A stretch of DNA of 64,000 bases from CAYQMF01 sp964418595 (GTDB lineage Bacteria; Planctomycetota; UBA1135; UBA2386), in assembly GCA_964418595.1 (NCBI GenBank), contig CAYQMF010000009.1, positions 1 through 64,000 on the forward strand. The letters run 5' to 3'. Both the position numbers and the translations under genes were made by a program. This document shows positions 10,086-18,481 of the stretch, one piece after another. The notes beneath the pieces were generated by a model. It was not told the DNA's origin, did no database searches, and was given only the letters and a program-made list of their open reading frames with translations. The stretch's first letter is position 1; each line of letters starts with the position of its first letter.

Positions 10086-10853
10086 ATGAACTACGCAAGC
10101 ATCTGTGCATTCGCCCTGTCCCTGTCCGCGCTCGCCGCCCAGGCGACGACCACCAGACCCGAGACCGCGAGCCAGGAGACCGCGCTGGCCCGAAGTGCGC
10201 CGGCTGCGCCCGGGGCGCGCGTGAGCGGCCAGGACTTCGTGCTCGCCGCCGGCGAACACGACCTGCGCACGCTCATCACCGCCGCCGCGTCGTACCTCGG
10301 CCGCAACATCCTGGTCACCGACGACTTCGCCGGCGAACCCAAGGTGACCCTGCAGGTGAGCCAGAAGCTCGACCGCGATGGGTGCCTCGCCGTCGTCACC
10401 CAGCTCGCCTACATCCACGGCCTCGTGATGGTACCGATGGACCGCGACCGCGGCATGTGGCAGTTCATCAACATCAACGGCGCCCGACGCAACGAAGCGC
10501 TCTCCCGCGCGCCGCTGCTCTCCCTCGAAGAAGTCGGCAAGCTGAAGGGCACGCGCATCATCGTGACCACGATCGTCCCCGTGCAACACGTGCGGGCCAC
10601 GGCGGCCACCCAGACCCTGCGACCCTTCTTCGCGACCGGCGCGCCGTCCCTCAACCTGGGCACCGCCGGCGCCGAGACGGCGGTCATGCTCTCGGGCTTC
10701 GTCGACGAAGTGCTCGGCGCCGCGGCGATGCTCGCCGCCGTCGACCAACCGCCGAAGGAGCGCGAGGCCCTGCCCACCGAGCGGCTGCAGCAGGCCGAGG
10801 CGCGGATCGCGGCCCTCGAGGCCCGGCTCGCGGCCCTCGAGAAGGCGAAGTGA
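10086..10853 (+). CDS. Exported protein resembling secretin (GspD) N-terminal domains
   Basis: The 255-residue product has a signal peptide cleaved at LAA/Q, a Thr/Ala-rich spacer to about residue 50, then two alpha/beta modules. The first (residues about 52-125, DLRTLITAAASYLGRNILVT, DRDGCLAVVTQLAYIHGLV) resembles the secretin/TonB short N-terminal (N0/STN) domain. The second (residues about 155-225, RIIVTTIVPVQHVRATAATQ, GAETAVMLSGFVDEVLGAAAM) resembles the ring-building N1 domain. No beta-barrel channel domain follows; the tail is a short coiled coil (ERLQQAEARIAALEARLAAL). An unusually good ribosome-binding site, GGAGGA, lies 5 nt before the ATG. It may act as a periplasmic adaptor for a secretin encoded elsewhere, which is inference. 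Confidence 0.8.
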   Translation: MNYASICAFALSLSALAAQATTTRPETASQETALARSAPAAPGARVSGQDFVLAAGEHDLRTLITAAASYLGRNILVTDDFAGEPKVTLQVSQKLDRDGCLAVVTQLAYIHGLVMVPMDRDRGMWQFININGARRNEALSRAPLLSLEEVGKLKGTRIIVTTIVPVQHVRATAATQTLRPFFATGAPSLNLGTAGAETAVMLSGFVDEVLGAAAMLAAVDQPPKEREALPTERLQQAEARIAALEARLAALEKAK

Positions 10854-10857
10854 CGCG

Positions 10858-12036
10858 TCAGGCGCGCAGCGCGCGCAGCCGCTTGCAGGCCTCGTCGAGC
10901 ACGCTCGGGCGAACTGCGAAGTGGAAGCGGATGGTGCGCACGCCGCGCGGGTCTTCGTGGAAGACGTGCCCCGGCACGCCGTTGACGCGGGCCTTCTCGA
11001 TCAAGGCCAGCGCCGCCGGGTACGGCTCGACGTCGCCGAGGGCGCCGCGGTAGTCGGCCATCACGTAGTAGGCGCCTTCGGGCGGCGTCAACGCGAAGCC
11101 GCCGGCCACGAGTGCCTCGCAGAACTGATCGCGCCGCGCCGCGTAGGTCGTCTGCAGGTCGCGGTAGAACGTGTCGGGCAGCTCGCGCAGCGCGCGCTCG
11201 ACGCCGCGCTGCATGGGGCGAGCCGCGCACACGTTCATCTGGTCGAAGACCACGCCGATGGCATTGACGATCGCCGACGGCCCGGCGACGTAGCCGATGC
11301 GCCAGCCGGTGATCGAGTAGGTCTTGCTGTAGCCGCCGATGGTCAGCGTGCGATCGCGCAGGCTCGGGATCGTGCCGGGCGAGACGTGGGCGCGCCCATC
11401 GAAGACCATGTACTCGTACACCTCGTCGGTGATGACGACGACGTCGGTGCCGGCGAGCAACTTGCCAAGCGCCTCCAGTTCGTCGCGCCGCCACACGACG
11501 CCGCTCGGGTTGGCGGGCGTGTTCACCAGCACCGCGCGCGTCCTCGGCGACAGGGCGGCCTTCACCTTGGCGAGGTCTGGCCGATACCCGGGGCCGAGCG
11601 GCACGCACACCGGCCGCGCCTGCATGAGTCGCACCGACGCGTGGTGGTACGGGTAGAACGGCTCGAACAGGATCACCTCGTCGCCCGGATCCAGGAGCGT
11701 CATGCCGGTGGCGAAGAACGCCCCCGACGAGCCGGCGGCGACGGCGACGTTCTCGGCCTGCACGTCGAGCCCGTTGAAGTTGCGCAACCGTGCGGCGATC
11801 GCCGCCCGCAGCTCCGGCAACCCCGCGTACGGCGTGTAGAGCTGCCGGTCCGTCTTGCCCGACACGGAGTCGAGTGCACCGGCGAGCAGCGGCGGCGTCT
11901 GGTCGAGGTCGCAGACCCCCTGCCCCAGGTTGATCCCACCGTCGACCTTGTTGATGACGTCGGTGAGGGAGCGCAGCAGGTTGCCGGCCTCGAGGTGGGC
12001 ACGGCGAGCCGCGAGGTGCGAGAAGGGCGAAGTCAC
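10858..12036 (-). CDS. Class I/II (fold-type I) PLP aminotransferase
   Basis: The 392-residue cytoplasmic protein is a PLP-dependent aminotransferase of the aspartate/methionine/kynurenine aminotransferase group. Visible signatures are GINLGQGVCDL near the N-terminus, YTPYAGLPELRAAIAARL, the substrate loop VNTPANPSG, the PLP aspartate in DEVYEYMVF, and GGYSKTYSITGWRIGY with the Schiff-base lysine at residue 238. The carboxylate-binding Arg is in RTIRFHFAV near the C-terminus. Length is normal for the family. It uses a GTG start 34 bp after the end of the NPCBM-protein gene and may be the last gene of that long transcript. Sequence alone does not fix substrate specificity. Confidence 0.95.
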   Translation of the reverse strand: MTSPFSHLAARRAHLEAGNLLRSLTDVINKVDGGINLGQGVCDLDQTPPLLAGALDSVSGKTDRQLYTPYAGLPELRAAIAARLRNFNGLDVQAENVAVAAGSSGAFFATGMTLLDPGDEVILFEPFYPYHHASVRLMQARPVCVPLGPGYRPDLAKVKAALSPRTRAVLVNTPANPSGVVWRRDELEALGKLLAGTDVVVITDEVYEYMVFDGRAHVSPGTIPSLRDRTLTIGGYSKTYSITGWRIGYVAGPSAIVNAIGVVFDQMNVCAARPMQRGVERALRELPDTFYRDLQTTYAARRDQFCEALVAGGFALTPPEGAYYVMADYRGALGDVEPYPAALALIEKARVNGVPGHVFHEDPRGVRTIRFHFAVRPSVLDEACKRLRALRA

Positions 12037-12070
12037 GGGCGCAGGTGTAGCACGCCGACCGGCGACGACG

Positions 12071-13318
12071 TCATCCGTCTTTCCGCACGCGCGCGTCGGC
12101 GAACACGCAGTGGTCGCCGAGGTCGAGGCGTTCGCCGAAGTCGGCTTCGAGCGTCAAGGTGCGCACGTCCTTCACGGCGAGGCGCACGGCCTGCGGCAGG
12201 TAGTGCGGGCACACGTGCTCGCGCTCGTAGAGCACCTTGCCGTCGCCGAGGATGCGCACGGTCGCGTCGCCGATCTCGCCGGCGCGGTCGTCGATGCCGA
12301 TGGTGGTCTCGAACCAATCGAAGCGGCCGCCGATGTCGAAGCTCAACTTCGTGCGCGGGATGAGGACCAGCCCGCGCCGGTGGGTCTTGCCGCCCAGGCG
12401 CAGGTCGTCACCGAGCGGTGCCCGATCGCGCAGCCACGGCCAGGTCCGGCCGAGCGCCGGGGTCTGCTCGACCACGGTCGGGTCGAGATCCGACAGGTAC
12501 ACGAGCCGATCGGAACGGAAGGTCACCCGCGCGACGTGGCGGAGCGGGAAGTCGAGGTCGGCCCCCTCGTCGAGGCGCAGCACGCAGCGATCAGCGACAG
12601 GATCGAGCGCGGCCAGCGCGCCGGTCACCGTCCCACCACCGGCGATGTGCACCGTGGCGCGCGGGCCAGGTTGCGCGTCGGGGGCAGCACCCTGACCGAA
12701 GACCAACCCGTACAGCTTGGCGAGCGGCTGGCCCGGTTGTTCCTTCCCGCCGAACTCGACCACCGCACGCACCTCGTCGCCGACCTGCTCGAAGCGTTTG
12801 AAGACCACGGTCAGGCGCACGACGTCGGTCTCGCTGCGCCGGGCGAAGAGGATGTCGCGGCGCGCGTCGTCACGCGCAGCGTCGGCAAAGCCCGCCGCGT
12901 CCGCCGCCGTGGCGGGCACGAGACGCAGGGCACGGATGGCGCGGACCGGCACCAGGATGCAGGTCCTAGCCGGGGGCACGTCGAGCACGAGCTTCTGCCC
13001 GCCTTCACCGTCGGCGACCCCACGGATGTTCGCGGCCAGGCGCTGACCGGAACGCAGCATCACGCCGGCGAGGACGCTCCCCGGCACGGTTTCCGCCGTC
13101 TCCGGGCGCACCTCGAGCAACTGATCGAGCGGCACGATCTGCTCGGTCGCCGCGACCCGCAGTTTCAGGTTGCCGCCGTCGACACCGACCAGTTCCCCAG
13201 CAAGCGTCTCGCCCGCGATCGTGGCGATGCTCACGCGCGTCTGCGCCACCGGCGTCGCGGCGAGCACCACGACCAACGAGAAGCGGAGTCTCACGCGTGC
13301 TGTCCGGTCACTGACCAC
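12071..13318 (-). CDS. Exported NPCBM-domain protein
   Basis: A GTG start overlaps the 3' end of the preceding gene by 11 bp. A signal peptide ends PVA/Q. Residues about 28-300 hold several short SH3/LSm-like beta units (for example VSIATIAGETLAGELVGVDG and TVHIAGGGTVTGALAAL), each with alternating hydrophobic strands. The C-terminal 130 residues match the NPCBM/NEW2 module: GGKTHRRGLVLIPRTKLSFD, then FDWFETTIGIDDRAG, then a strand containing VRLAVKDVRTLTLEADFGE. NPCBM domains are predicted to bind carbohydrate. The product is probably periplasmic or surface-attached and is the last clearly envelope-related gene of the operon that starts near 27019. Similar barrel units occur in the protein at 27156-29423. 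Confidence 0.88.
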   Translation of the reverse strand: MVSDRTARVRLRFSLVVVLAATPVAQTRVSIATIAGETLAGELVGVDGGNLKLRVAATEQIVPLDQLLEVRPETAETVPGSVLAGVMLRSGQRLAANIRGVADGEGGQKLVLDVPPARTCILVPVRAIRALRLVPATAADAAGFADAARDDARRDILFARRSETDVVRLTVVFKRFEQVGDEVRAVVEFGGKEQPGQPLAKLYGLVFGQGAAPDAQPGPRATVHIAGGGTVTGALAALDPVADRCVLRLDEGADLDFPLRHVARVTFRSDRLVYLSDLDPTVVEQTPALGRTWPWLRDRAPLGDDLRLGGKTHRRGLVLIPRTKLSFDIGGRFDWFETTIGIDDRAGEIGDATVRILGDGKVLYEREHVCPHYLPQAVRLAVKDVRTLTLEADFGERLDLGDHCVFADARVRKDG

Positions 13319-14294
13319 GACCGCGCGACAAGCGCCGGTAGTAGTCGTCGACCAGCTTCTTGTTGCGCCCGCTGAGCCGGGCCTCGGCCTCGCTCTCGAT
13401 CGTCTTGCGGTCGCGATCCTTGAGCGTGCCCCAGCGATCCGTCACGCCGGACGGCCGACCGAGGTTGCCGATGCGCGACTCGCCCGGAGTCAGGTTGCTG
13501 TCGGCGCGGGGGCTGGTGGGGTTGCCGCCACCGCCGCTGCCCTGCTTCTCCTGCTCCTCGATCTGCTCGATGATCTTCTGGAGCTGGGCGATGACGTCTT
13601 CCTGGCGCTTCTGGGTCTCCTCGCCGGTGTCGGTCTTCTTGATCCGGCGCTCGACGCCCTTCATCACGTCGGCGATGTCGTGCAGCGGGTTGGTCTTGCC
13701 GCCCAGCTCCGCCACGAGTTGCTCGGCGCTGGCGCGATAGCGCTCCGGCGCGTCGGGGAACAGGTCCAGGAACTCGCTCAGCACGCGCGCCGCGGCGTCG
13801 CGCTCAGGGATGCCCGCCAACGCCGTGCCGTAGAAGAACACGACTTCGCCGTCGAGTGGGGTGCGGTTGCGCGACTGCCGGAGGTAATCGGAGAAGATCT
13901 CCGCCGCGCCCTCCGGATCGTCGACGTCGAGGAACAGCCGCCCGAGGTGGTAGCGCGCGTACGCGACGGCATGCGGCTCCTTCAGCTCCGCGAGCAGCGC
14001 ACCCAGGGTCACCGCGCCGCGCGGATCGCCGGTCTCGGCCTGCTGGACCGCAGCGTCGTACGCGGGGAACAGTGTGCGCAGCAGCCCTTCGACGGCCGCG
14101 GCGTCGCCGCTCTCCGTGCAGCGCGTCGCGAACTGCGCGAGCTGCGCCTCCGTCGCGCCGGCCGCGGTCATCGCGGTCTGGAACGCGGCGCGATCGAACG
14201 GGGTGAACGGGTTCTCGCGCTGCTGCGAGGGCTGCACCTGTGCCGCCCCCACCGATGCCAGCGCGAGCGCGAACAGGACGAAGGCAGACTTCAT
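13308..14294 (-). CDS. Exported helical-repeat protein with Gly-rich linker (Bat-operon partner)
   Basis: The 328-residue product has a signal peptide cleaved at GAA/Q. Residues about 25-200 are helical, TPR-like (AYARYHLGRLFLDVDDPEGA, RDAAARVLSEFLDLFPDAPE). A coiled coil follows (DVIAQLQKIIEQIEEQEKQ), then a Gly-rich linker with SPRADSNLTPGES. The C-terminal module (DRWGTLKDRDRKTIE ... KLVDDYYRRLSR) looks like the conserved tail of exported proteins encoded in planctomycete vWA operons. It starts 7 bp after the UGA-containing coiled-coil gene and overlaps the NPCBM gene. Probably a periplasmic partner of the vWA complex; function unknown. The start at 14294 gives a well-formed signal peptide. 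Confidence 0.85.
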   Translation of the reverse strand: MKSAFVLFALALASVGAAQVQPSQQRENPFTPFDRAAFQTAMTAAGATEAQLAQFATRCTESGDAAAVEGLLRTLFPAYDAAVQQAETGDPRGAVTLGALLAELKEPHAVAYARYHLGRLFLDVDDPEGAAEIFSDYLRQSRNRTPLDGEVVFFYGTALAGIPERDAAARVLSEFLDLFPDAPERYRASAEQLVAELGGKTNPLHDIADVMKGVERRIKKTDTGEETQKRQEDVIAQLQKIIEQIEEQEKQGSGGGGNPTSPRADSNLTPGESRIGNLGRPSGVTDRWGTLKDRDRKTIESEAEARLSGRNKKLVDDYYRRLSRGRGQ

Positions 14295-14301
14295 CGTGGG
14301 A

Positions 14302-16194
14302 TCACTTGCCCTCGTTGCGAGCGCGGGCCTCTTCGTTCTTGTTGAGCTGGTTGGCCAGCTTGCGGGTGAGGTCCTCGACCCGACCCTGTTTGCGGGAGAT
14401 CTCCGCGGCTCCGGTCTTGGCGTCCTCCGTCACACGCAGCGCCTCGGGCGTCGTGCCGTCGAACTCCTTGGTCCGCTTCGCGACGATCTTCTGCAGCTTC
14501 TGGATCATCTTGAGCTCCGCCGAGAGCGGAACGAGAGGCGGCTGACCGCCGCCACCGCAACCGTCTCAAGGTGGGCCGCCTTCTTCGATGCGCTTCTTCA
14601 ACGCGTCGAGGAGCATCGCCATCAGGTCCTCGACCTGGCGTTGCATGTCCTGTGTGGCCTGCCCGGTCTGGAACTGCGCGAGGCGATCGCCGATCGCACC
14701 GAGATCGCGCTCGAGCTCCGAGAACAGCTCCGGGAAGACCGCGGTCGTGCCGTCCTCCTCGAGCAGCTTGACCGCGTCGTGCGACTCGGAGGCGAGCGCC
14801 TGCTCGCCCTTCGCCTCCGCCGCGCAGCGCTCCTGGATCGACGCAGGCACGGCGTCGGGCGCCGCAACGGCCTCCGCGGCGAGACGGTCGGTCACCTTGG
14901 TGAGCGCCGAGATCTCGCGCTGCTTCACCAGCATCGCCGCGAGCCGCTCCTCGAGCGCGCGCAGCACCTGGTCCTGCAGCTCTTGGCGCAACTGCGCCAG
15001 GGCGTCCTCGAGTTCCTTCTTGGCCTTCTCGAGTTCGTCCTGGGCGTCCTGTTGCTCTTGCTTGGCCTTGCCGGGCACGCGCTCCTTGAGCTGGCCGGCG
15101 GCGGCCTTCTGCTTCGGCACCGCCTGCTGCACGTTCTTCTTGCCCGGAGTCGGCTTGCTCGCGTCGCCCTTCTCGCCGGCCTGCATGTCTTCCGCCAGCT
15201 TGTCGGTGTCGACGCGGGTCTGCTCCTGGGCACGGATCTGCTGCTCGAACGGGATCTGCAGGAGGCGACGCCGGGCTTCCTCGCTCAGCTTCTCGAGGTC
15301 ACCGAGCGCCTCTTCGAGCTTCTTGATCGCCTTGTCCTGATCCTCGAGCGACGACTCCGGTTTGTTCGCCTGCAGCTTCTCCTGCGATTGGCCCATCGCC
15401 TTCGCCGCGCCGGCGCACGAGCCGGCGCACGCGCCCGCGCTGCCCGGCTTGGCCTCGCCAGCCTTGGGCTCGCCGGCCTTCGGGTCGCCCGGCCTGGCTT
15501 CGTCCGCCTTGCCCTCGGCCATCTTCTGGGCGTCCTTCTCGACCTTGTCGAGCTGCTCCGCGAGGTCCTCCGCCTGCTTCTTCAGGTCGCCCTGCTTGTC
15601 GCTCATCTCCGCCGCGGCCTTCGGCTGGGCGTTGAGCCCCGCGCTCGCCGTCGCGCCACGCAGCTTCTGCTGCTGGTCGAGCACGTCGGCGACCTTGGCC
15701 TTGGCGGCCTCCAGGTCGCGCAGGTGCTGCTCGAGCTCCTCGGCCTTGGCAGCGTCGCGCTTCTCCTGCGCCTGCTCGCCGATCAGCTTGTCGACCTGGT
15801 CGCGGTAGGCCTCGAGCCGCTCGATCTCCTCCAGCAGCTTCTTGAGGTCGACCTCCTTGTTGAGGAGCAGCGAGAGCAACTCCTGCAGCTCGCCGCGCAC
15901 CTCACCGATCCGCTCGAGAGCCTCGTCCCAGCGCTCGCTCTGCAGCAACGCGGAGATCCCATCCATGTCCTCTTGGATGCGGGCCTCCTGGACGTGACGG
16001 TTGCCGAGCTTGAGCGCCTTGCTCTCCTCGGGCGATGTCGTCGACAGGACGACCTGCAACTCCTGCATCTTGCGATGCAGCTCGGCGAAGCGCTGGCGCG
16101 CCTGCTCCTGCTTGTCGGCTACTCCCTGCGTCTGCGCGCAGAGCGGGCCCGCGCAAAGCAACGCCACCAGCAGAACTCGGAGCATTCGGATCAT
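14302..16194 (-). CDS. Exported coiled-coil protein with in-frame UGA, candidate selenoprotein
   Basis: Read through the UGA this is a 630-residue protein; stopped at it, 542 residues. The start at 16194 gives a signal peptide cleaved at LCA/Q. Residues about 25-230 and 280-540 are long Lys/Glu/Ala-rich coiled coils, separated by a Gly/Pro/Lys linker with the Cys pair C256-AGS-C260. Codon 543 is TGA (14566-14568). The same frame then continues DGCGGGGQPPLVPLSAELKM and a further helix to a TGA at 14302. I recall the pattern LVP..AELK..LQ as contiguous with the coiled coil in related planctomycete proteins, so the stop appears to interrupt one gene. With Sec the motif would be U-D-G-C. Alternatives are a nonsense mutation, a sequencing error, or a separate ORF starting at 14508. 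It lies 43 bp after the DUF4175-like gene. Confidence 0.7.
14533..14568 (-). promoter_or_regulatory. SECIS-like hairpin directly after in-frame UGA
   Basis: On the minus strand, UGA (14568-14566) is followed after exactly 18 nt by GGUCA, which forms the loop of a perfect 6-bp hairpin: GGCGGC (14553-14548), loop GGUCA (14547-14543), GCCGCC (14542-14537). In E. coli fdhF the SECIS apical loop GGUCU also begins 18 nt after the UGA and carries the GGUC contacted by SelB. Here GAGA (14567-14564) can pair with UCUC (14536-14533), enclosing the hairpin. Differences are a 6-bp upper stem and no clear bulged U at the fdhF position. In this GC-rich Gly/Pro linker the stem could also arise by chance. 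Confidence 0.4.
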
Positions 16195-16237
16195 GGGGTC
16201 TCCTGTCAGGTCTCTTGGGCGGCGGCGGGCAGGGCCG

Positions 16238-18481
16238 TCACTTGATGGGTTTATCGTCACGCCGATCCTTGTCGTCTCGGCCAGGGCCGAAGACTTCGGC
16301 GCCAGCGGCTTCACGTCGCTTCCGAGCTTCCTCGGCGGCTTCGTCTTCCAGCTTAATGATGTCGCGCAGCATCGCGATGACCCGGGCCAACCGCTCCTCC
16401 TCGCCCATGCGCGCGAGGATGCCCTGGATGGCGCTGATGATCGAGTCGTAAACCGCTATTGCGACTTGTCTTAGGTCCTCTTTTCCGGCGGCCGCGAAGG
16501 TCTCCGTCGCCACCGCGGCCTGCGGGAAACGATCCGTGGCCAGGGCGGCCAGCGGCTCGGTCACACCGCTGCGCAGCACCCGCACCGCGCCGGCGTCGGC
16601 GATCCGGTTGTTCTCGGACTCCTCGAGGATCTGCCCGTACGCGGCCGCGATCCCAGCGACCCGGGTGCCGAGATCGCGCTCCAGTTTCGCGAGCTGCACC
16701 AGCAGGCGGCGCGCGTCCTGCGCACGCGGATCGTCGCTCGACGGGTTCAGGGTCTCGACCAGGCGCGCACGCGCGTCGGTCTGCTGCTTGAGCACGGCCT
16801 CCAGGAGCTTGCGCTGTTCGAGCTGTCGCCGCTGCAAGTCGGCGGCGAGTTCCTCCGCGGTGACGACGCGGAAGAGCGCGACTTCGCTGAGGCCCACCTG
16901 AGGCTTGTCCGGCCCGAAGTTGTCCTGCACGCGCCAGCGCACCGCCACCATCTGACCCGGCTGCGCGATCGCGAGCGCCCGCAGGTCGACGGCGACGTCG
17001 CTGCGCACCTCGCGCTCGCCCGCTGCGAAGGTCTCGAGGCCGGTGACCGCGAGCGGCTGGAACTCGGGCTCGGCGGCTGGCTCGACCCGGGGCTCCGTGG
17101 GCGGCGGCTCCGTGGGTGGCGGGGGCTCCGTCCCTTCCGGCGCGGCCGGCGGCGCCGCGCCCGTCGGCGTGCCGCTCACGCGATGCTCTGCCGCCAGCGC
17201 AGTGAGCGCGAGGTCGTCGCGGGCCGTCACCGTGCCGGGGATGCGCGCCACCGCGGTCACCATCGAACCGATGCCGCGCAGCCGGTAGTCGACCGTCGGT
17301 ACCTGGTCGTCGCCGACGCGCAGGTACAGCCTCGGCGGGTCCTTGGCCCCGAGCCGATCCTCGTCGACGACGTCGATGGCGACGGCACCGCTCTCGGTGG
17401 GCTGGAACGCGCCCTGCAGCGAGTGGCGATCGGCGCCGACGGTCAGCTCGACGCGACCATCCGCGCCGATCATCAGGAACGCCTGGCGCAGCGGCTTGCT
17501 GCTGCGCGCATCGAGCCGCACACGGCTGCCGCGGAGCACGCGCAGATCGCCTTCCGGCGCACGCAGCTCGGCAGGCTCGGCCTTCACGTAGGCGGGTGGG
17601 TCGACGGCGGTGCGCACCGCGGTGATCGACGGGCGCTCGACGATCGCGATGTGCAGCTCCTCCGTCACGCCGTCGCCGCCGGTCGCCCGCACGCGGACGC
17701 CCTCGAGCAGGGCCTGCAGCGTGAACCGGAACTCGCTCTCGCCGGTGAGGGTCATCGCATCGGTGCCGCGCTCGCCACCGTCGAAGGCATAGCGCAGCGT
17801 CACCTGCTCCGGGAGCACGCCGCGCGCGACCACGCGCAGGGTCACGTCGTCGCCTTGCGGCACGCGCAGCACGGGATCCTGGAACTCGAGCTGCGTGAGC
17901 CGCGGCCATTCGACGCTGCTGAGCAGGACGTTGCGGCGCAGCCACAACCCAACGGTCTGCGGCGCCACCGCCCACGCAACGCCGAACCCGGCCAGCAGCG
18001 CGACGACCGCGCTCGCGTAGCGGAGCACGCGCCGCCCATCCAGCGCGGCCGCGAAGTGGATCGCGCGGGTGCGCGCCTCCACGTCGTCGACCACCTGTTT
18101 CATCATCGCGCGCGACTCGTGTGCGCCCGCGGCCGGCGCCTCCGCGCCAGCCAGCGTGCGCGCGAACTGCACGGCCGAGATCAGCGCCTGCCGCAGCGGT
18201 GGGTCGCGGCGCTCGACGGCGAGCGCCAGCTCGTCGTCGGTCAGCGTCGCGCGCATCGGGACGACGAAGCGACGCCGCATGACCCGCACGATCGCGACCG
18301 CCAGCACGGCGAGCAGCGCGGCGCGGTAGCCGACCTCCAGGCGCAGCCAGCGGTCGAGGCCGAAGCTCAGCCCCGCGAACACCAGGAACGTCACCGCCGC
18401 CGCGCCGGCCGCTTCGACCAGGATCCCGGTGCGCGCGCGGGCGCGCACGCGTCCCAGCACATGTCGCGTGGTCGTCGTCAC
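16238..18481 (-). CDS. DUF4175-like membrane-anchored protein with coiled-coil tail
   Basis: The GTG start at 18481 overlaps the stop of the upstream vWA gene by 4 bp (GTGA), the usual sign of coupled translation; the longer open frame to 19684 is out of frame with that gene and false. The 747-residue protein has two membrane helices near residues 18-60 and a third near 135-155, with a cytoplasmic helical segment between. A large periplasmic part with Ig-like strands follows, then a Pro/Glu/Thr linker near residue 440 (EPPPPTEPPPTEP), and a helical, partly coiled-coil C-terminus. This architecture matches DUF4175-type proteins in planctomycete and bacteroidete Bat-type operons. No enzymatic motif is visible. 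It probably forms an envelope complex with the two vWA proteins and the exported coiled-coil proteins. Confidence 0.85.
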   Translation of the reverse strand: MTTTTRHVLGRVRARARTGILVEAAGAAAVTFLVFAGLSFGLDRWLRLEVGYRAALLAVLAVAIVRVMRRRFVVPMRATLTDDELALAVERRDPPLRQALISAVQFARTLAGAEAPAAGAHESRAMMKQVVDDVEARTRAIHFAAALDGRRVLRYASAVVALLAGFGVAWAVAPQTVGLWLRRNVLLSSVEWPRLTQLEFQDPVLRVPQGDDVTLRVVARGVLPEQVTLRYAFDGGERGTDAMTLTGESEFRFTLQALLEGVRVRATGGDGVTEELHIAIVERPSITAVRTAVDPPAYVKAEPAELRAPEGDLRVLRGSRVRLDARSSKPLRQAFLMIGADGRVELTVGADRHSLQGAFQPTESGAVAIDVVDEDRLGAKDPPRLYLRVGDDQVPTVDYRLRGIGSMVTAVARIPGTVTARDDLALTALAAEHRVSGTPTGAAPPAAPEGTEPPPPTEPPPTEPRVEPAAEPEFQPLAVTGLETFAAGEREVRSDVAVDLRALAIAQPGQMVAVRWRVQDNFGPDKPQVGLSEVALFRVVTAEELAADLQRRQLEQRKLLEAVLKQQTDARARLVETLNPSSDDPRAQDARRLLVQLAKLERDLGTRVAGIAAAYGQILEESENNRIADAGAVRVLRSGVTEPLAALATDRFPQAAVATETFAAAGKEDLRQVAIAVYDSIISAIQGILARMGEEERLARVIAMLRDIIKLEDEAAEEARKRREAAGAEVFGPGRDDKDRRDDKPIK

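Noticed and set aside
10086..10853. Part of a type II secretion locus
   Set aside because: No other Gsp or Pil genes are found nearby, and the protein lacks the secretin channel domain.
14302..14508. Separate 68-aa gene starting at ATG 14508
   Set aside because: The frame is open upstream of this ATG back to the TGA at 14566, and the sequence between reads as the natural start of the same domain, so it is better seen as the end of the coiled-coil gene. Translation restart cannot be excluded.
14074..16245. Long plus-strand open frame (723 aa, Leu/Arg-rich)
   Set aside because: It is the complement of the coiled-coil gene. Composition is typical of antisense frames in GC-rich DNA and there are no domain motifs.
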